From Purshia tridentata (Eukaryota; Streptophyta; Magnoliopsida; Rosales; Rosaceae), in NCBI GenBank assembly GCA_003254885.1, contig QANT01008201.1, positions 1 through 41,146 of the forward strand: a stretch of 41,146 nt of DNA, written 5' to 3'. Position numbers and translations under genes: made by a program. Below, one piece after another: positions 29,796-41,146 of the stretch. Position 1 is the stretch's first letter. Every line of letters starts with the position of its first letter. Below the pieces are notes generated by a model that was not told the origin of the DNA, did no database searches, and saw nothing but the letters and a program-made list of their open reading frames with translations.

Positions 29796-32700
29796 ATGAG
29801 ATTTTTCAATTTTGGGAAAATGATGACTAGGAAGAAGAGCCAAGTCTGCGACGCTCCTCCCAACGTCCCCCCTCCCAACCCCAAACCAGAAAGGCTCTAC
29901 CTTGTCTGGAAGGGTAACAATGTATGTACCTTGTTTACCTATCCTTTATTTCTTAATTAATTCATTTCAATCTTAAAGTTATGACATTGTTGCTTTCCTA
30001 TCAAATTCTTGCTTCAATTTTAGAAATCAAGCAATGGGAAAATAATGAAATTCATGTTGCCCATTTCTATCTACCAAAAAAGTTGCACAACAATTTAGTC
30101 AAGAAATATGAACATTTGATTATCATATATATGGACTAACACTGAAAATCTTGTCTTCTTTTCATCAGAAATTTTTGTGTGGTGGAAGATTAGTCTTTGG
30201 TCACGATGCTGCATCACTGTTTCTAACTAGCTTTTTGATTGGATGTCCTGCAATAACATTTTGCATAAGAATGCTTGTAACGATGAAAGGATCAGATGTG
30301 GCACATTATGACTTTCCCGTACTAACTGTGGGAACAGTGCTCACTGTTTTGGTTGGTAAATTTATTGAAATTCTTTTTGGTCTGGTGGGAGCTAATTGGT
30401 TCACCAAATGAAAAACTAATTGGTAAATATATCTGCAGAATTTCACTTTTTTATTCTTGACATCTGGTAGAGATCCTGGTATAGTTCCAAGGAACTCACG
30501 ACTACCCGAATCAGATGAGCCATATGACATGTCTACTTCATCCATGGAGTGGATCAATAACAAATCCTCTTTGAAATTACCCCGGATAAAGGATGTAATG
30601 CTCAATGGCCATACCGTCAAGGTGAAGTTTTGTGACACTTGTTTGCTATATCGTCCACCACGCGCTTCTCATTGTTCCATCTGCAACAACTGTGTTCAGA
30701 AGTTTGATCACCACTGTCCATGGGTGGGTCAGTGTATTGGATTAGTAAGTTACTCCTCCCCCGCCAACTATTATATGCTTCAATTTACATTTGAAATATT
30801 CAAATGAATATTCAATACAACATCCTCATACAAATATCAAATTAACATGAGTACTAGTAAGTTCTAAATGTATTTGAGCGCAAATATGAAAGCCCCTTTT
30901 AGTAGCCGTTTAGATTCATTCAAATGCCTCCAAAACCTAATTCCATCCCATAAAACTTTCTTTCAAATATTCTTGCATTTTCTGTTAAAACAAATCCCCT
31001 GAAAAACAATCATCACACCAGATTTCCATAAAACCTCCCAAAGGAATAATGCTTTCTGTCTTTAAATTTATATTTTGCATTAAACTTGCGAATCAACTTT
31101 GAATATTATCTTTAAACTACTATTTCACATTATTATTGAGAAGTACATAAGCTTTTCTATTCTCTCTCAATATGCCTACTGATTTGCACCCTGGAGGTGC
31201 TACAATTACTGATATCGTTAATCCTTGATAAATGGTTTGAGAAAATTACAATTCTGTCTTGAAGCATTAGATTTTTTATGTAATACTATAGAAAGAAGTT
31301 TTATTTGTAAGGGAAGCTATAATCTTAAGAGAAATGTCGGCTGTTAATGCTTTTACCCATCCTTAATTTTGAGTTCCTTCAGTTACTCAAAGACAGACAT
31401 ATACAAGAGTTTTTAAGGCAGAGCCAAGTTCAAAGTATAATAAATAAGACCATCCAAGTTCTAAACATTACATGAACAGTCTTTGCACTTAATAGATGCA
31501 TAAATTATGCATTTATTTTAGTTTGCTCTGGAGTCTTATATTACTATCTTGAGTCTCTTTACGTCCTATAATCAATGTATTAGGTGTCATGAGTTATGTA
31601 TTTTAGAATATCTAAGTGTATTAATGTGGGTCTTATTATTCATGTACCAATGGCTCGATAACAAGGCTAGTTTGCAATCTTTGAAAATCGGTTAATGGTG
31701 AAAGAAATCTAGTTGTGCCTGAAATACAAGTTGACTTGAGTGATTCCAATTTCCAAGTCACCTTTCATGAGATGCCAAAGGCCGGTGTGAAGCCAGAGTT
31801 TTCTTTTCTTCTACTGGAGTGATTCCAATGCACCTTTAGTGTGATGCCAATTAAAGGCTGGAGTGAGTCCGGATCTATCTTCTCTTTCCTTTGGTGCTAT
31901 GCCACATAAAGGCTGGAGTGAATCCGGATCTATCTTCTCTTTCCTTACTTTTTGCTAGTGTCCTGCATCAGTTTTGTGTGTCAACACGGGCACATAGTGT
32001 CCGACACATCAAATTCCAAAATTCCAGACACAAGGACATGCACATTCCACACGAGTGTTATAAGCATATCTTCAATAGTAGAAGAACCATATTTATCACA
32101 AAGATAATGAAAGTAATAACCATGTGTAATTGTCTTGGAATATAAGGTCAAATCTTAATAATTTGCAGCAAATGTCGTTGTATTATTTCTGTGCAACCAA
32201 AGAAGTGTAGTGTACGAAATAGGTGGACACCTGCCACGTCCTTTGGTGTCTGACATGGAAAACTCTTCGAATTAATATGTATCCTACAAATCTTAGGCTG
32301 AACAATATACTTATTTTACACAAGAAACTAAGCTCTTTCATATTGTTTTTCTTGCAGCGTAACTATCCATTTTTCATTTTGTTTATTTCTTCATCAACCT
32401 TCCTGTGCATATATGTCTTTTTGTTTTCCTGGATCAACATTATTCGACAAGGGGGCAGTATATGGAGAGCCATGGCACATGATATCGTATCAGTTATTCT
32501 CATAGTATATTGCTTTGTCGCAGTCTGGTTTGTTGGTGGGCTTACAGTTTTCCATGTCTATCTAATTTGCACCAACCAGGTAGACCTTCTTTCTCAACTT
32601 AGTAGTTCATCTATTTATTTTATTAAATCATTTATCAATAATGTGATTTTCTTTTTGTATAAACTTAGAGGATATATAAGTTACTTGGTATTTGTGTACA

Positions 32701-35700
32701 GTGTATGCTTAATACTGTATTCCAGACATCTAAATTGCGGAAAAGTGATAGGGGAGAGAATACCATACATTCTTTCTTTGATATGCTTCATTAATTGGAG
32801 TTCACTTCATAAAATATGATTTAGATTCTGCCAAATAAATGTTTTAAGGTCTATATAAGGAATAGAATTCCTCCTTTACTCTGCTATCTAATGCCTCTGC
32901 TCTATTGCAGTAAACATTGATCTTTGATCTCAAAATCCTTAGCTACATTGTTGGTTTGAATTGATCTCTCTCATAATAATATCTACACACGAAGGAAGCT
33001 TTTTTCGACATTGCTTGAGAAACCTTGACTAAAACAGTCAATCATGGAATACAAAATGAATTACATGATTTAGCCTTAGGCCTACACCTAGAGTACTCTG
33101 CAGCTAAGTTTCTTAAATGATGCTTGGTCTGACTGGAAATTAGACAGAGTGATATATCTAGCATCATTGGGGTTATAATGAAAGTAAGGAAAGAAGGGAA
33201 TTAAATAGAATAGGGGAAGAAGAAAGACTGAAGAGGCAAAAATTGCCAAACAAGGGGTTAGGAAGAAAATAAGTGAAGTAGCAACAGTAGAAGAGATTAA
33301 GCAAAGGGGGGAACAAGAAGAGCGTTAAGAGAAAGAGGAAGAATAAGCAAGGAAGAAAAGTAGTCAATTCATTAATCAAGTCTGATCTAAGCAAAATACG
33401 ATGACCAACTTAAAGAATCCAAATCGAAATGATAAATATAAGAATTAACTTAAAATAAGTGACCAAACATTACCTAGATACTAAAAAGGTTGATGTACTC
33501 GTCATCTTCTGAGCTCAAAAAAATTTATGCTGTGTCAGTTAAAACTTTTGTTTGTGACATGTTTAAATCTCCAGTATTCTGTTTACCAACAAGGGTTTAC
33601 TCAACTGGTTAGGCCTGTGGTTTGCTCCCACATGGTTTGAGGTTCGATCCCTTATATCTATTTAGTCATTTGCTTGAGTTTCTTGCCTCTCTAAGATTGT
33701 AGGGTTCGGCCGGGGGCCCAGTTTTGCAGCCGGGTCTGCCTGGGGGATTTCTGGGTATCCAAAAAAAATAAAAAATCTCCAGTATGCTGTTAGTTATTTG
33801 AAGGAAAACATGGAGGTTTGGCATTCAATATTGGGCGTTTGTGGATCTTTAATCCTATGTGTTCCCATATTACCACGAGTCATCTTGTCACGGTTCTCTC
33901 TAGGCAAATAAATGTCTTCCTTCCACCAATATGGATAGAGAAACACTTTCAACTCTAGGATTAGAAGATTAATTTTGTGAAATGAAAGAGCTCATACTCT
34001 ACAAGGTGGTTAAAGGAAGGGAAATTATGATACCCGGAATCCCACAGCGGTTGTGCTCTGGAGAGATCAAGGCGCTTAGGAAAAGCTTGTGAATCCAAAT
34101 GTCTACTTGAGCTAGCACTTTTGGAGGAGGCCTTAGAGTTGTTATACCTTAGCTAGGCTCCTTGTTTGTAAGTTTGTAAAGGACTTTTGCAGAGTCTTCA
34201 TCTTCAGGAGGCTGAAATCTGGCTATTGACACTTGAACAAATTCCCTCCATGTTGATGGTTTGGCCACTGTATTTCTTCACTTGAAAAATTGCAAGGCCT
34301 CACCCACTACATGGAATTAAGGGAGAATGATTTTCTAATTGCTTAATGTGCAATTAAACTCGAAAATAATTGTTGTACTCCGTAAAGCCACCAAGAAGGT
34401 TCATCTTCTGTAAAGCGTGAGAAGTCTAACCTCAGTATGTGACATGAAAAGAACTGGTTCCTTCACTTTGAACTCGTGTTAATATCACATCCACCTATTG
34501 GTAAAGGCAAAATTGAACATGACCCTTTGAACTTTGATTCCATGGGGTTCTTGTTACTTAAGAGATATGGAGTTCAATGCAACAATCATCTCCACCAGTT
34601 CTTGCCACTTGAATTCCTGTTCCATGGCAGCTCTTTGTTTGCAGGGCAAGAGATCATGCTCTCAGGAAACTCTAATCTGATCCCACATGATAACAACTAC
34701 TGACAAAAACAGTATCTAAAAATTATAGCAATTCAAACAATTGTAACTCATTCCTGCATAAAGATGTTTATTTAGAACGAACTCACATCCCTCACTTGGG
34801 CATAACTGTGGTTGATTGATCAATTAAGGAGTGCGTTTTTGGTAATTGATTCAATTATTGAGAGTAATTATGATAGGTGATTAACTATAATTATAGCTAC
34901 TAGTGAGGAAACAGGATTGTAAGGAAACTAAACAAGAGTCTGACCAACTCCATTGGTTCATATCATAGCATACACCTCACTTCTATGTGTAATAAGATAA
35001 ACCATTAAGTGAACATCAATAGAATCGTCCATTAAACGGTTTAATAGGTGCAAGTCCCCATAGGTCAGAATAAATCAAGATAGAGATCCTATGGCGGGTG
35101 TGACAGAAAGCTGCTTTGTTTCCCAGTACCTTATTCAGGCGAGTGAATAATAGAGGTGCAAGGGAAAACAATTGGAGTATGGGTTTCTTAATTGATCAAT
35201 CACCCCATGCCAATAATTGGGTGATCCAAACTTGGTTGGAGGTGCCAAGGCAAAGAGAGGAAAATCTGATCTCGACAACATCAGTGGGTGTAGCCGTGTA
35301 GGTTGGATTAGTAGTTGAATCAAAGAGTTTGGGAGCCATGCAAGGGAGAGACCCATGCAAGAGAGAGAGCCATCCATGATCACCAAGTTTTTGGGGTACA
35401 ATGGTTGTCTATCATGGTATCATAGCTTTAGTTCTGAGAGGTTTTTTTCATTCTCCAGTCCCCCAGTTATCTATTAATTCTTGTGCAGTGTGAGGTGCAC
35501 ATATATGTTTCTTTGTCTACCCTTCCACCCCCGAAACTTAAGTTCCTGGGAACAGTGGTAAACCAACAAAACTTGACACTGCCTACTATTTTTGTGTGTT
35601 TTATATGTATAGTCTTAGACTTGTAGTTGAATGAGAATTTTTTTTTTTTTTTTTACATGACAACAAGTTAACTTAGTTTGATTACATTCTCTAGCATGAC

Positions 35701-36252
35701 TGTAATTTGAATATTCTACCTGGTGTTCCATGTATCCTGGGTTAAAAAATTTATATCCTGACCACTGCTTTTTTACAGACTACTTATGAGAATTTTCGTT
35801 ACCGCTATGATAAGAACGAAAACCCATACAGTAAGGGGATACTAGAAAACTGGAAAGAAGTTTTCTGCACAAGAATTCCACCTTCTATGGTCAATTTCCG
35901 AGCTTGGGTTACAAGAGATGATGATACATCAATGGGATCCTTCACTTCAGAGAGTAACAGAGGCTTCATTGGCTCCAAAGAGAAATTTGACATAGAAGTG
36001 GGAACTAAGTTTGGGAAGGATGGTAATATGATAGTTCCAAGTATTTTGCAGAAATTGGACTACAGTGGCATTGATGATAACAATATGAAAAATAATTTTG
36101 ATAAAAGTGGCTTTGATGATAATTTAAAAAGGAAGGTACCGGATGGATCTGCATTAAAACCATTTGTCTATCCTATTGCTCAAGAACAAAGTTATTCACA
36201 GGGTAGTTCCAATGCTGGAGATAATTCTGTTAAGGATAAGAGGACTCAGTAG
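29796..36252 (+). CDS. DHHC-type protein S-acyltransferase (palmitoyltransferase), five exons
   Basis: Adds palmitate to cysteines of membrane proteins; a multi-pass integral membrane enzyme. Exons: 29796-29921, 30169-30351, 30439-30744, 32358-32579 and 35779-36252 (stop TAG). All junctions are GT-AG and all are phase 0, giving 436 residues, normal for the plant PAT5-PAT9-like group. The N-terminus has 'LYLVWKGNN' and '[12 protein letters not shown]', then two membrane segments (about 58-80 and 88-112) and '[12 protein letters not shown]'. The cysteine-rich domain spans about 168-205, with D-H-H-C at 30706-30717 (residues 193-196; catalytic Cys196). Two more membrane segments follow (about 207-229 and 246-270), then the TTxE motif as T-T-Y-E at the start of exon 5 (280-283) and a PaCCT-like '[20 protein letters not shown]'. 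The C-terminal tail is hydrophilic. The start could instead be the in-frame ATG at 29820. No break is seen, so it is probably functional. Confidence 0.9.
31771..31962. repeat. Minisatellite in intron 3 (about 55 bp, three copies)
   Basis: 'aaaggctggagtga' followed by 'tccggatctatcttctc' occurs at 31853 and again at 31908 (period 55). A weaker third version, 'aaaggccggtgtgaagcc', is at about 31778. The copies share 'tg(c)ccacat/attaaaggctgg'. Intron 3 (30745-32357, 1,613 bp) otherwise shows no gene. Confidence 0.75.
33171..33370. repeat. Polypurine-rich tract in intron 4
   Basis: About 200 bp dominated by A and G on the plus strand ('gaaagtaaggaaagaaggga', 'gagaaagaggaagaataag'). The open frame on the opposite strand (33173-33394, Leu/Phe/Pro-rich) is a consequence of composition. 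Confidence 0.7.
33565..33791 (+). mobile_element. tRNA-derived SINE with 19-bp target-site duplication (intron 4)
   Basis: The body is 33584-33772, about 189 bp. The head has RNA polymerase III promoter boxes: an A-box-like TTACTCAACTGG at 33597-33608 and a B box GGTTCGATCCC at 33641-33651, spaced as in a tRNA gene. The tail is A-rich (aaaaaaaataaaa). It is flanked by AAATCTCCAGTATTCTGTT (33565-33583) and the same sequence with one mismatch (33773-33791). The 'cctgtggtttgctcccacatgg' head resembles the Au/plant SINE style; the exact family is uncertain. It is inserted in sense orientation in the S-acyltransferase intron. Confidence 0.88.
34149..34301 (-). pseudogene. Retrotransposon gag fragment (antisense, intron 4)
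   Basis: The minus strand reads 'GEALQFFK', a stop (TGA at 34280-34278), then 42 open codons including '[20 protein letters not shown]' and '[11 protein letters not shown]' before TAA (34151-34149). This has the pattern of plant retrotransposon gag proteins (W-x-x-F-x(4-7)-R-F-x-P ... L-x-x-L). It is a short decayed piece with stops and no surrounding pol. The flanking 33,800-34,700 is probably also element-derived, but I could not read domains there. Confidence 0.5.
35415..35426 (+). other. Met-tRNA primer-site-like motif (possible LTR element remnant)
   Basis: TGGTATCATAGC differs from the initiator-Met primer site TGGTATCAGAGC at one base and is preceded by 'tctatca', compatible with an LTR ending in CA. 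The 35,100-35,414 sequence may therefore be LTR-like. No second LTR was found, so a short truncated Ty1-type or TRIM element is only one possibility. Confidence 0.3.
35638..35654. repeat. Poly(T) run in intron 4
   Basis: Seventeen consecutive T, about 125 bp before the exon 5 acceptor. Confidence 0.9.
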
Positions 36253-37551
36253 TTTCAAATGGACTACATCACTACTTGGTTTCCAGAGAAAGGTAGTGTT
36301 TCTCTCAGATCTCTTATACTTTCTAGAGATATTAGCTGTAAAATTTCTGATGATTATAAATTTATCATGTTGGACTTGATGGGAAAGTTTATTTTCGTGC
36401 ATCAATGACCTTTAATCTTGCATGAATGCTATCTTTTTTTTGTTGTTGTGATGTTTCCATTTCATATAATAATCTTGAATTTTAAAACAATTTTATATAG
36501 GATCTCCGTTTCCCTAAAGAATTCTAACTTAAATATGAAATTTGGATTTTGAGACTTGTTAATGAAGTGTGATTTTCCCAATTATAATTATGATGCTGGG
36601 GGAGAAACATGCATGGATATCAAAGTTTTAAGTTCTGAGACCTCTAGTGTAATTTTTGAATAATTTGAAGTAGACAGCTAGGTAGGTGAGGTCCAATGCG
36701 ACTTACACTTTTCTCAGTGCATGCAATCCATATTGGTTCCTGGCTCAAGCATCACTATGACTGATTTCTGGACACCAGTGTAGTCTTTTAACATAATACA
36801 GGGTGGTCAGATGGATATGGAAAGTTGCAGAAATGTAGAGATCGGAACATGACCATGCCTGTAGCATTCAACATACATGTATGCATATGGTTTTTATCTA
36901 CTTTGTTAATGAAGGATTTTTCATTCATAAGGCTTTAACAAGTATTGCCATTGGACATGGATAGCACAAGTTGACAATCAAGTTTGTCAAATTTGAATAC
37001 AAGTCTTACAAATCATAGCACGGTTAAAACATCAGTCATAAAATTAAATTTAATACACACTCTAAGATATTCGATTTTGATTATTAGTTTTGACCTTAGT
37101 TTTATTATACTTTGATGTTATTCCTATGAATTTAATTAGCTAAATGCAATTTAACTAGTATTAAACTCAATGAAGCATGGACTACTTTGACCCAAATATG
37201 GGTTAACCCTGCAGGGTGCTCTGGTAGTCTGGTCTTTAGAGTAACTAATTAAATAATTATTTTCAACTCTTGGATAATAATTTGTTGATCTTACGATTTT
37301 GTTACTCAGGTTTTGCTGGACAAAACTTTTCTCAGTGCATGTATGACATATGGAAGATTGAGTGAACTTGATGAATCAGTGAGCAAAAATTGCTAATTTA
37401 CTGAGATTCGAGGCAAAATTTGAAGGTCGATGATGTATTTATATTGGAATGAAGAAATAGAAATTAATTGATTCTGGTGCACATTTTTCCTACTTCATTA
37501 CTCAAACTGAAAACCAGAAGAGCTGTGATTTGGCACGACAGGTGCAATAAA
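36253..37551 (+). other. 3' UTR of S-acyltransferase, possible 3'-UTR intron
   Basis: After the stop codon the exon may end at 36292 (aag|gtagtg) and resume at 37310 (ttactcag|gttttgc), which would remove a 1,017-bp intron from the UTR. A poly(A) signal AATAAA lies at 37546-37551. 'acttttctcagtgcatg' occurs at 36707-36723 and at 37325-37341. No additional coding exon with family similarity is visible. Confidence 0.35.
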
Positions 37552-37569
37552 TAATAGCTTGGCACATAT

Positions 37570-37635
37570 AAAAGAATGAAGGTCATATATTGGAAAATGC
37601 GTTTTTTTTTTATAATATAGCACCTTCATTCTTTT
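37570..37635. repeat. Perfect 14-bp inverted repeat (hairpin)
   Basis: AAAAGAATGAAGGT at 37570-37583 and its exact reverse complement ACCTTCATTCTTTT at 37622-37635, with a 38-base AT-rich loop. It lies about 20 bp beyond the candidate poly(A) signal of the S-acyltransferase gene. Confidence 0.8.
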
Positions 37636-37856
37636 GTGTGATGGGTTGAGCTAGTTAATATACTGTTTTAGTTTTTAGGAACTCATGTAATTTATCTTCT
37701 TCTTTTTTTGTTCTTTTAGGTTTAGTGAATGTAGATTGTGTGAGCTAATGGTATTTAAAAATGAACTATATATGAAACACACGCGCTTTAGTTACATGTT
37801 GCTAGGGTTGGTGGATTTCACAATGAAAACCATCCTCTTTCATCCAACCTCTCTTT

Positions 37857-38070
37857 AACACATGAGTATAATTTATTCTTGAAAATCGTCTTGCAAAAAA
37901 AGGGTGTACAAATGCTTACAATTGGAGTCATTTGGCATTTCCCCTCCATGTAAGGCTAGAGATACAAACCTAACTTATTGATGTGGTACACCTACTCTCA
38001 TACCATGTCAAACACATGAGTAAAACTTATCCTTGGAAATCAGCTTGCAAGGAAAGGGTTCACAAATGCC
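37857..38070. repeat. 60-bp direct repeat pair, 154 bp apart
   Basis: 37857-37916 and 38011-38070 share 'aacacatgagta', 'cttgaaaatc/cttggaaatc', 'cttgcaa' and 'aaagggt.tacaaatgc', with several changes. A degraded transposon is likely. Nothing coding is seen from 37640 to 38340. Confidence 0.6.
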
Positions 38071-38340
38071 TATACACATATTCCAAAGGTATTATTAGGG
38101 GTGGGTTGGTTTGACGGAAAAACCAAGAACCACTCTAAAACTGGTGCAATCGATAGCGGGAGTACTAGAATCGAGTATAATCGAACCAAGACAACGATAA
38201 TCGAACCAAATCAGGGATGTTAGTTTTTCTACGTTCCTATAATTCAGAACTATTAGTTTACCGAACCGAGCCGAATATATAAAAATTAATTTTCAGATTT
38301 ATATATTTATACACATTTAACATGTTAGATAATAAAATTA

Positions 38341-39300
38341 TAGGTTAATTGATTTTAAATACTAAATTTTAATAATTTTTTAGTTTAGATACCAAAATTT
38401 AATAACATTTTAGATTAGGTACTAGTTGAAAAGTCAAATATAATAATATATTAAAGGACACTATAATTCACAAATATTACATCATATGCCACTACAATAA
38501 AATATATATATATAGTATTTTATTAATAAGCCACAACTTATCATACTTTTTAGTCATAAATCCAAACTTTAAATTTATTTAGTTTTAAGCCACAACAAAA
38601 TATAGTTCTTTATTAACAAGAAAAAAAATACAGTTTTAAGCACAAAAATAAAAATAAAAATTCAGCCATAAAAAGATAAAAACAAAAAACAAAAAATTCT
38701 TAAGAAAAAAATTAAGTAAAGTGTAATTCTATGAAATTATAAAGTGTAACTCATGACATATGACATTAGATCAAAAAAATTAAATCAAAGTGTAACTCAA
38801 CAAAATCCAAAACTAAATCTTAACTCAATAAGAATTACAGTTTACACTTTAAATCATAGCAGTATGAGTTACACTTTCCAAATGAGTTACACTTTTATTT
38901 TTGTATTTGGTGCCCAAGAATTTCCAAGCTTCAATAGGGATTCCATATCTATCTATATGTTGCCCAAGCAGTTCCAAGCTTCAATAGGAATTCCATCGGG
39001 CCAAACACTTTTCTTAATCTCATCTTTGTTATGGCCTCTTCAAATTCAACTACTCTTTACGCTTAAAAAAATTTATTTTAGAAATATAATGTATTTTCGC
39101 CTATTTAAACCATAATAAATTAGGTTAATTGACTTTAAATACCATATTTCAATAATTTTTTAGTTTAGATACCAAAATTTAATAGCATTTTAAATTAGGT
39201 ACTAGTTGAAAAGTCAAACATAATAATATAGTAAAGGGCACTATAATTCATAAATATTGCATCACATGCCACTACAATAATATATATATATATATATATA
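38341..39300. mobile_element. Possible small non-autonomous element with 175-bp direct repeats
   Basis: 38341-38516 and 39121-39300 align with an offset of exactly 780 and only scattered base changes. Shared landmarks are 'taggttaattga.tttaaat', 'tagtttagataccaaaattt', 'aggtactagttgaaaagtca' and 'atgccactacaata'. Between them lie AAAGTGTAACTC at 38741 and 38787, its reverse complement GAGTTACACTTT at 38866 and 38884, and a 50-bp tandem repeat. The spacing suggests short LTRs of a TRIM-like element, or two copies of one dispersed repeat. There is no primer site and no coding content. Confidence 0.45.
38911..39010. repeat. 50-bp tandem repeat, two copies
   Basis: 'tgcccaag' starts at 38911 and 38961; both copies continue 'ttccaagcttcaatagg' and 'attccat'. 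It lies inside the block between the 175-bp direct repeats. Confidence 0.8.
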
Positions 39301-39301
39301 T
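39281..39301. repeat. TA dinucleotide microsatellite
   Basis: About ten TA units at the end of the second 175-bp repeat copy. The first copy has a shorter TA run at about 38502-38513. Confidence 0.9.
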
Positions 39302-41146
39302 TACATCCATACTATTACATTAATTTATATTATATTGTATTAAAACAAAAAAAAAATCAATCCAATTACATATTAATTGTGACTATCTTACAATTTAGTT
39401 GTAATTGTCTTGGTAAGTTGAAAAAGACAACTCCCACCACTATGCTAAGTATTATTTTGAGTAAAAGTATTGTTTTGACCTCTATTTATACTATATTGTA
39501 ATACAATTTCTCTTAAAAAAAGTTTCAATTCATTCACAACCTAACTGTGACTATATCACAATTTAGCTATAACTGTCATTCATTTACAACTAAATTTGAA
39601 GTTGAGTGTCATACAGTCATAATTAAAACTGAAGTTGAGACTATATAAATTAAAACTAAAGTTGAGACTATATTAACTAATTCCCAAGACAATATAAAAG
39701 TATCAAGGATAATTTTGTCAAAACTTTATAAATTTTATCTAAGACCCATCATACGTAAGCCAAAAGATAATAGAAGGGCAAATTTGTCAAATAAATAAAG
39801 CCCAAAACAAATAGGTTTTAAATTTGTGACATATTCTAAAAATTAAGTTCAATAGTTAGTAGTCAAACCTAAAAATTATGAGCAAAACTGATTTTCTAAA
39901 AAAGTATTGAAACTAAGTAATTAATCCTAAATTTCTATATTGTTTATAACATCTTTTTTTTCTTAAATTATAAGTCAACGTAAAAATACAATTGAAATTA
40001 TCAAACATATCAATTTAATTTTAAACCGACTATGAATNCATTGACTATTATGGAATTAGAAATTATTTTATTGATTTTTATGTAATTAACCCTATTAATT
40101 AACTATTAATTTTTATTTTTTTGTAAATGACTTGGAATATGGATATATAGTTGACACTAAAACCAAAAAATTTTCCCAAACTTCTTGAATAATTTCAACA
40201 AGTATCCACATTAAGCGACGAAAGAAGATTATAATTCAACATAAAAAAATCCTAGAAGATACAAACATAGAAAGTACAAATTAAGCATTAATTAGTTTGC
40301 CGAATAAACCAAATCTAGGCTAAATATCAAAGAAGGCTACAAGCCTAGAAAGCATTTGATTTTGTGACTTAAGGGAAAAGTTTTAGATTACGCGTGCTTT
40401 GATACACGTATTGGCTATATTTCGTATGCCAGTCCAACAAGAAAAGTGTTTTTTTTTTCTTTCTCTTAAAATGAAGACCTTGGCTTTTTGGCATTATATA
40501 TGTTCCTTTCTTGACATTTACTCAAAGGAAGCTGAGACTTTGTGATGCACTTTAGTTTCATTGTCCCCCATGCACTACTTATACGTCTAAGAATATCTGC
40601 GGGCCCATCCCAAATCTGAGCCATTGACTTTGTGCTATGCAATCTCAGGAGGAAGATTTTTAAACCAGATCAACAGCTTAATTAATTAACTTTTCTTCGA
40701 TCATTGAATATTTTAATTATGCATGGATGACTTAAACAGTACTGATGATTAGTAACCCTATTCTAATTATAGCATATTTCTCTCTATGTGATAAAACTAA
40801 CATCTTATTTTTATTTTCAATCACACAAAAATGAGGCTAGCAAGGATTGGCCATCGCTGTGGCTAAGGCTTATGTCCTTCTTTTTCTAGTTTTTTTCTTA
40901 GTTTTACATATATGAATAACAATAATATTTCTTTGAAGCATTAGTTTTGGGATATTCTAAGATGTGTTAAGTAATTAGACAAAAAATATATATATTTGTT
41001 AAGTAGATGTTATATTTGTGTCAATTGGAATTGACTTAGTTAATCGAGAACAAAAACAACTCTTACACATTCGGACTTAAACCCTCTCGTTATAATTAAA
41101 AAAAAAAAGTGAAAAGTAGATGTAATACTTTTTAAATATGGTATGA
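39302..41146. other. AT-rich intergenic sequence, no gene seen
   Basis: A 27-bp tandem pair ('aattaaaactgaagttgag' type) is present at 39621-39674. The single undetermined base n is at 40038. Short homopolymer and TA runs occur near 40450 and 40983-40995. No ORF with a domain, RNA gene or transposon terminus was recognised. Confidence 0.55.

Noticed and set aside
30745..32357. Additional exon candidates in intron 3 (for example the plus frame 31891-32145)
   Set aside because: The exon 3 to exon 4 junction gives continuous family sequence without an insert, and the frame contains the minisatellite.
33590..33660. A genuine tRNA gene at the tRNA-like sequence in intron 4
   Set aside because: No complete cloverleaf is readable, and it sits inside a flanking duplication with an A-rich tail, which marks a SINE.
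38095..38300. hAT-like terminal motif 'taggggtgggttgg' with 'aatcgaacca' repeats
   Set aside because: No matching inverted terminus or 8-bp duplication was found downstream, so an element cannot be delimited.
1..41146. CRISPR array, operons or bacterial-type signals
   Set aside because: The satellite has no spacer/repeat structure of CRISPR type. Spliced introns, SINE and pararetrovirus content show plant nuclear DNA.

Overview
This is nuclear DNA of a flowering plant. One intron-containing gene encodes a plant-type DHHC protein S-acyltransferase. The window also holds an old caulimovirid-type endogenous pararetrovirus and a large satellite array, and the rest is AT-rich DNA packed with degraded transposable elements. 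The style of the retroelement debris suggests a eudicot, possibly a cucurbit, but that is an impression and not a demonstration.

Layout. (1) 1-14183 is one uninterrupted tandem array. Its monomers are about 150 bp and fall into seven types (A-G here), which together make a higher-order unit of about 1,050 bp. There are 13 complete units plus a partial one, and the units themselves show a longer periodicity of seven units (about 7.28 kb, 7.43 kb where an extra segment is included). No real gene is visible here; the short open frames in it come from the repeat. (2) 14184-22086 is an endogenous pararetrovirus of about 7.9 kb, close to one complete genome. In order it has a movement protein, a coat protein with a zinc knuckle, an aspartic protease, a reverse transcriptase and an RNase H (ORF1), then an overlapping ORF2 of unknown function, a promoter with a TATA box, a long leader, and a remnant of the initiator-Met tRNA primer site. 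It is broken by many stop codons and frame changes and is not functional. (3) 22087-29460 is AT-rich and gene-poor. It contains LTR-like retroelement debris with a G-box/TATA promoter-like segment, a pair of direct repeats around a 49-codon open frame, and a 51-codon exon-like fragment on the minus strand. (4) 29461-37600 is the S-acyltransferase gene: promoter, five coding exons giving 436 residues, four introns, and a 3' UTR that may contain an intron. Intron 3 has a small minisatellite. Intron 4 has a tRNA-derived SINE with a 19-bp target-site duplication, an antisense gag fragment and a possible LTR/primer-site remnant. (5) 37601-41146 is AT-rich repeat DNA. It includes a 175-bp direct repeat pair spaced exactly 780 bp apart, 12-mer inverted motifs, a 50-bp tandem repeat and a TA microsatellite. 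No gene was recognised there.

The most unusual parts are the nested organisation of the satellite, including an exact 302-bp internal duplication, and a nearly genome-length pararetrovirus sitting directly at the array edge.
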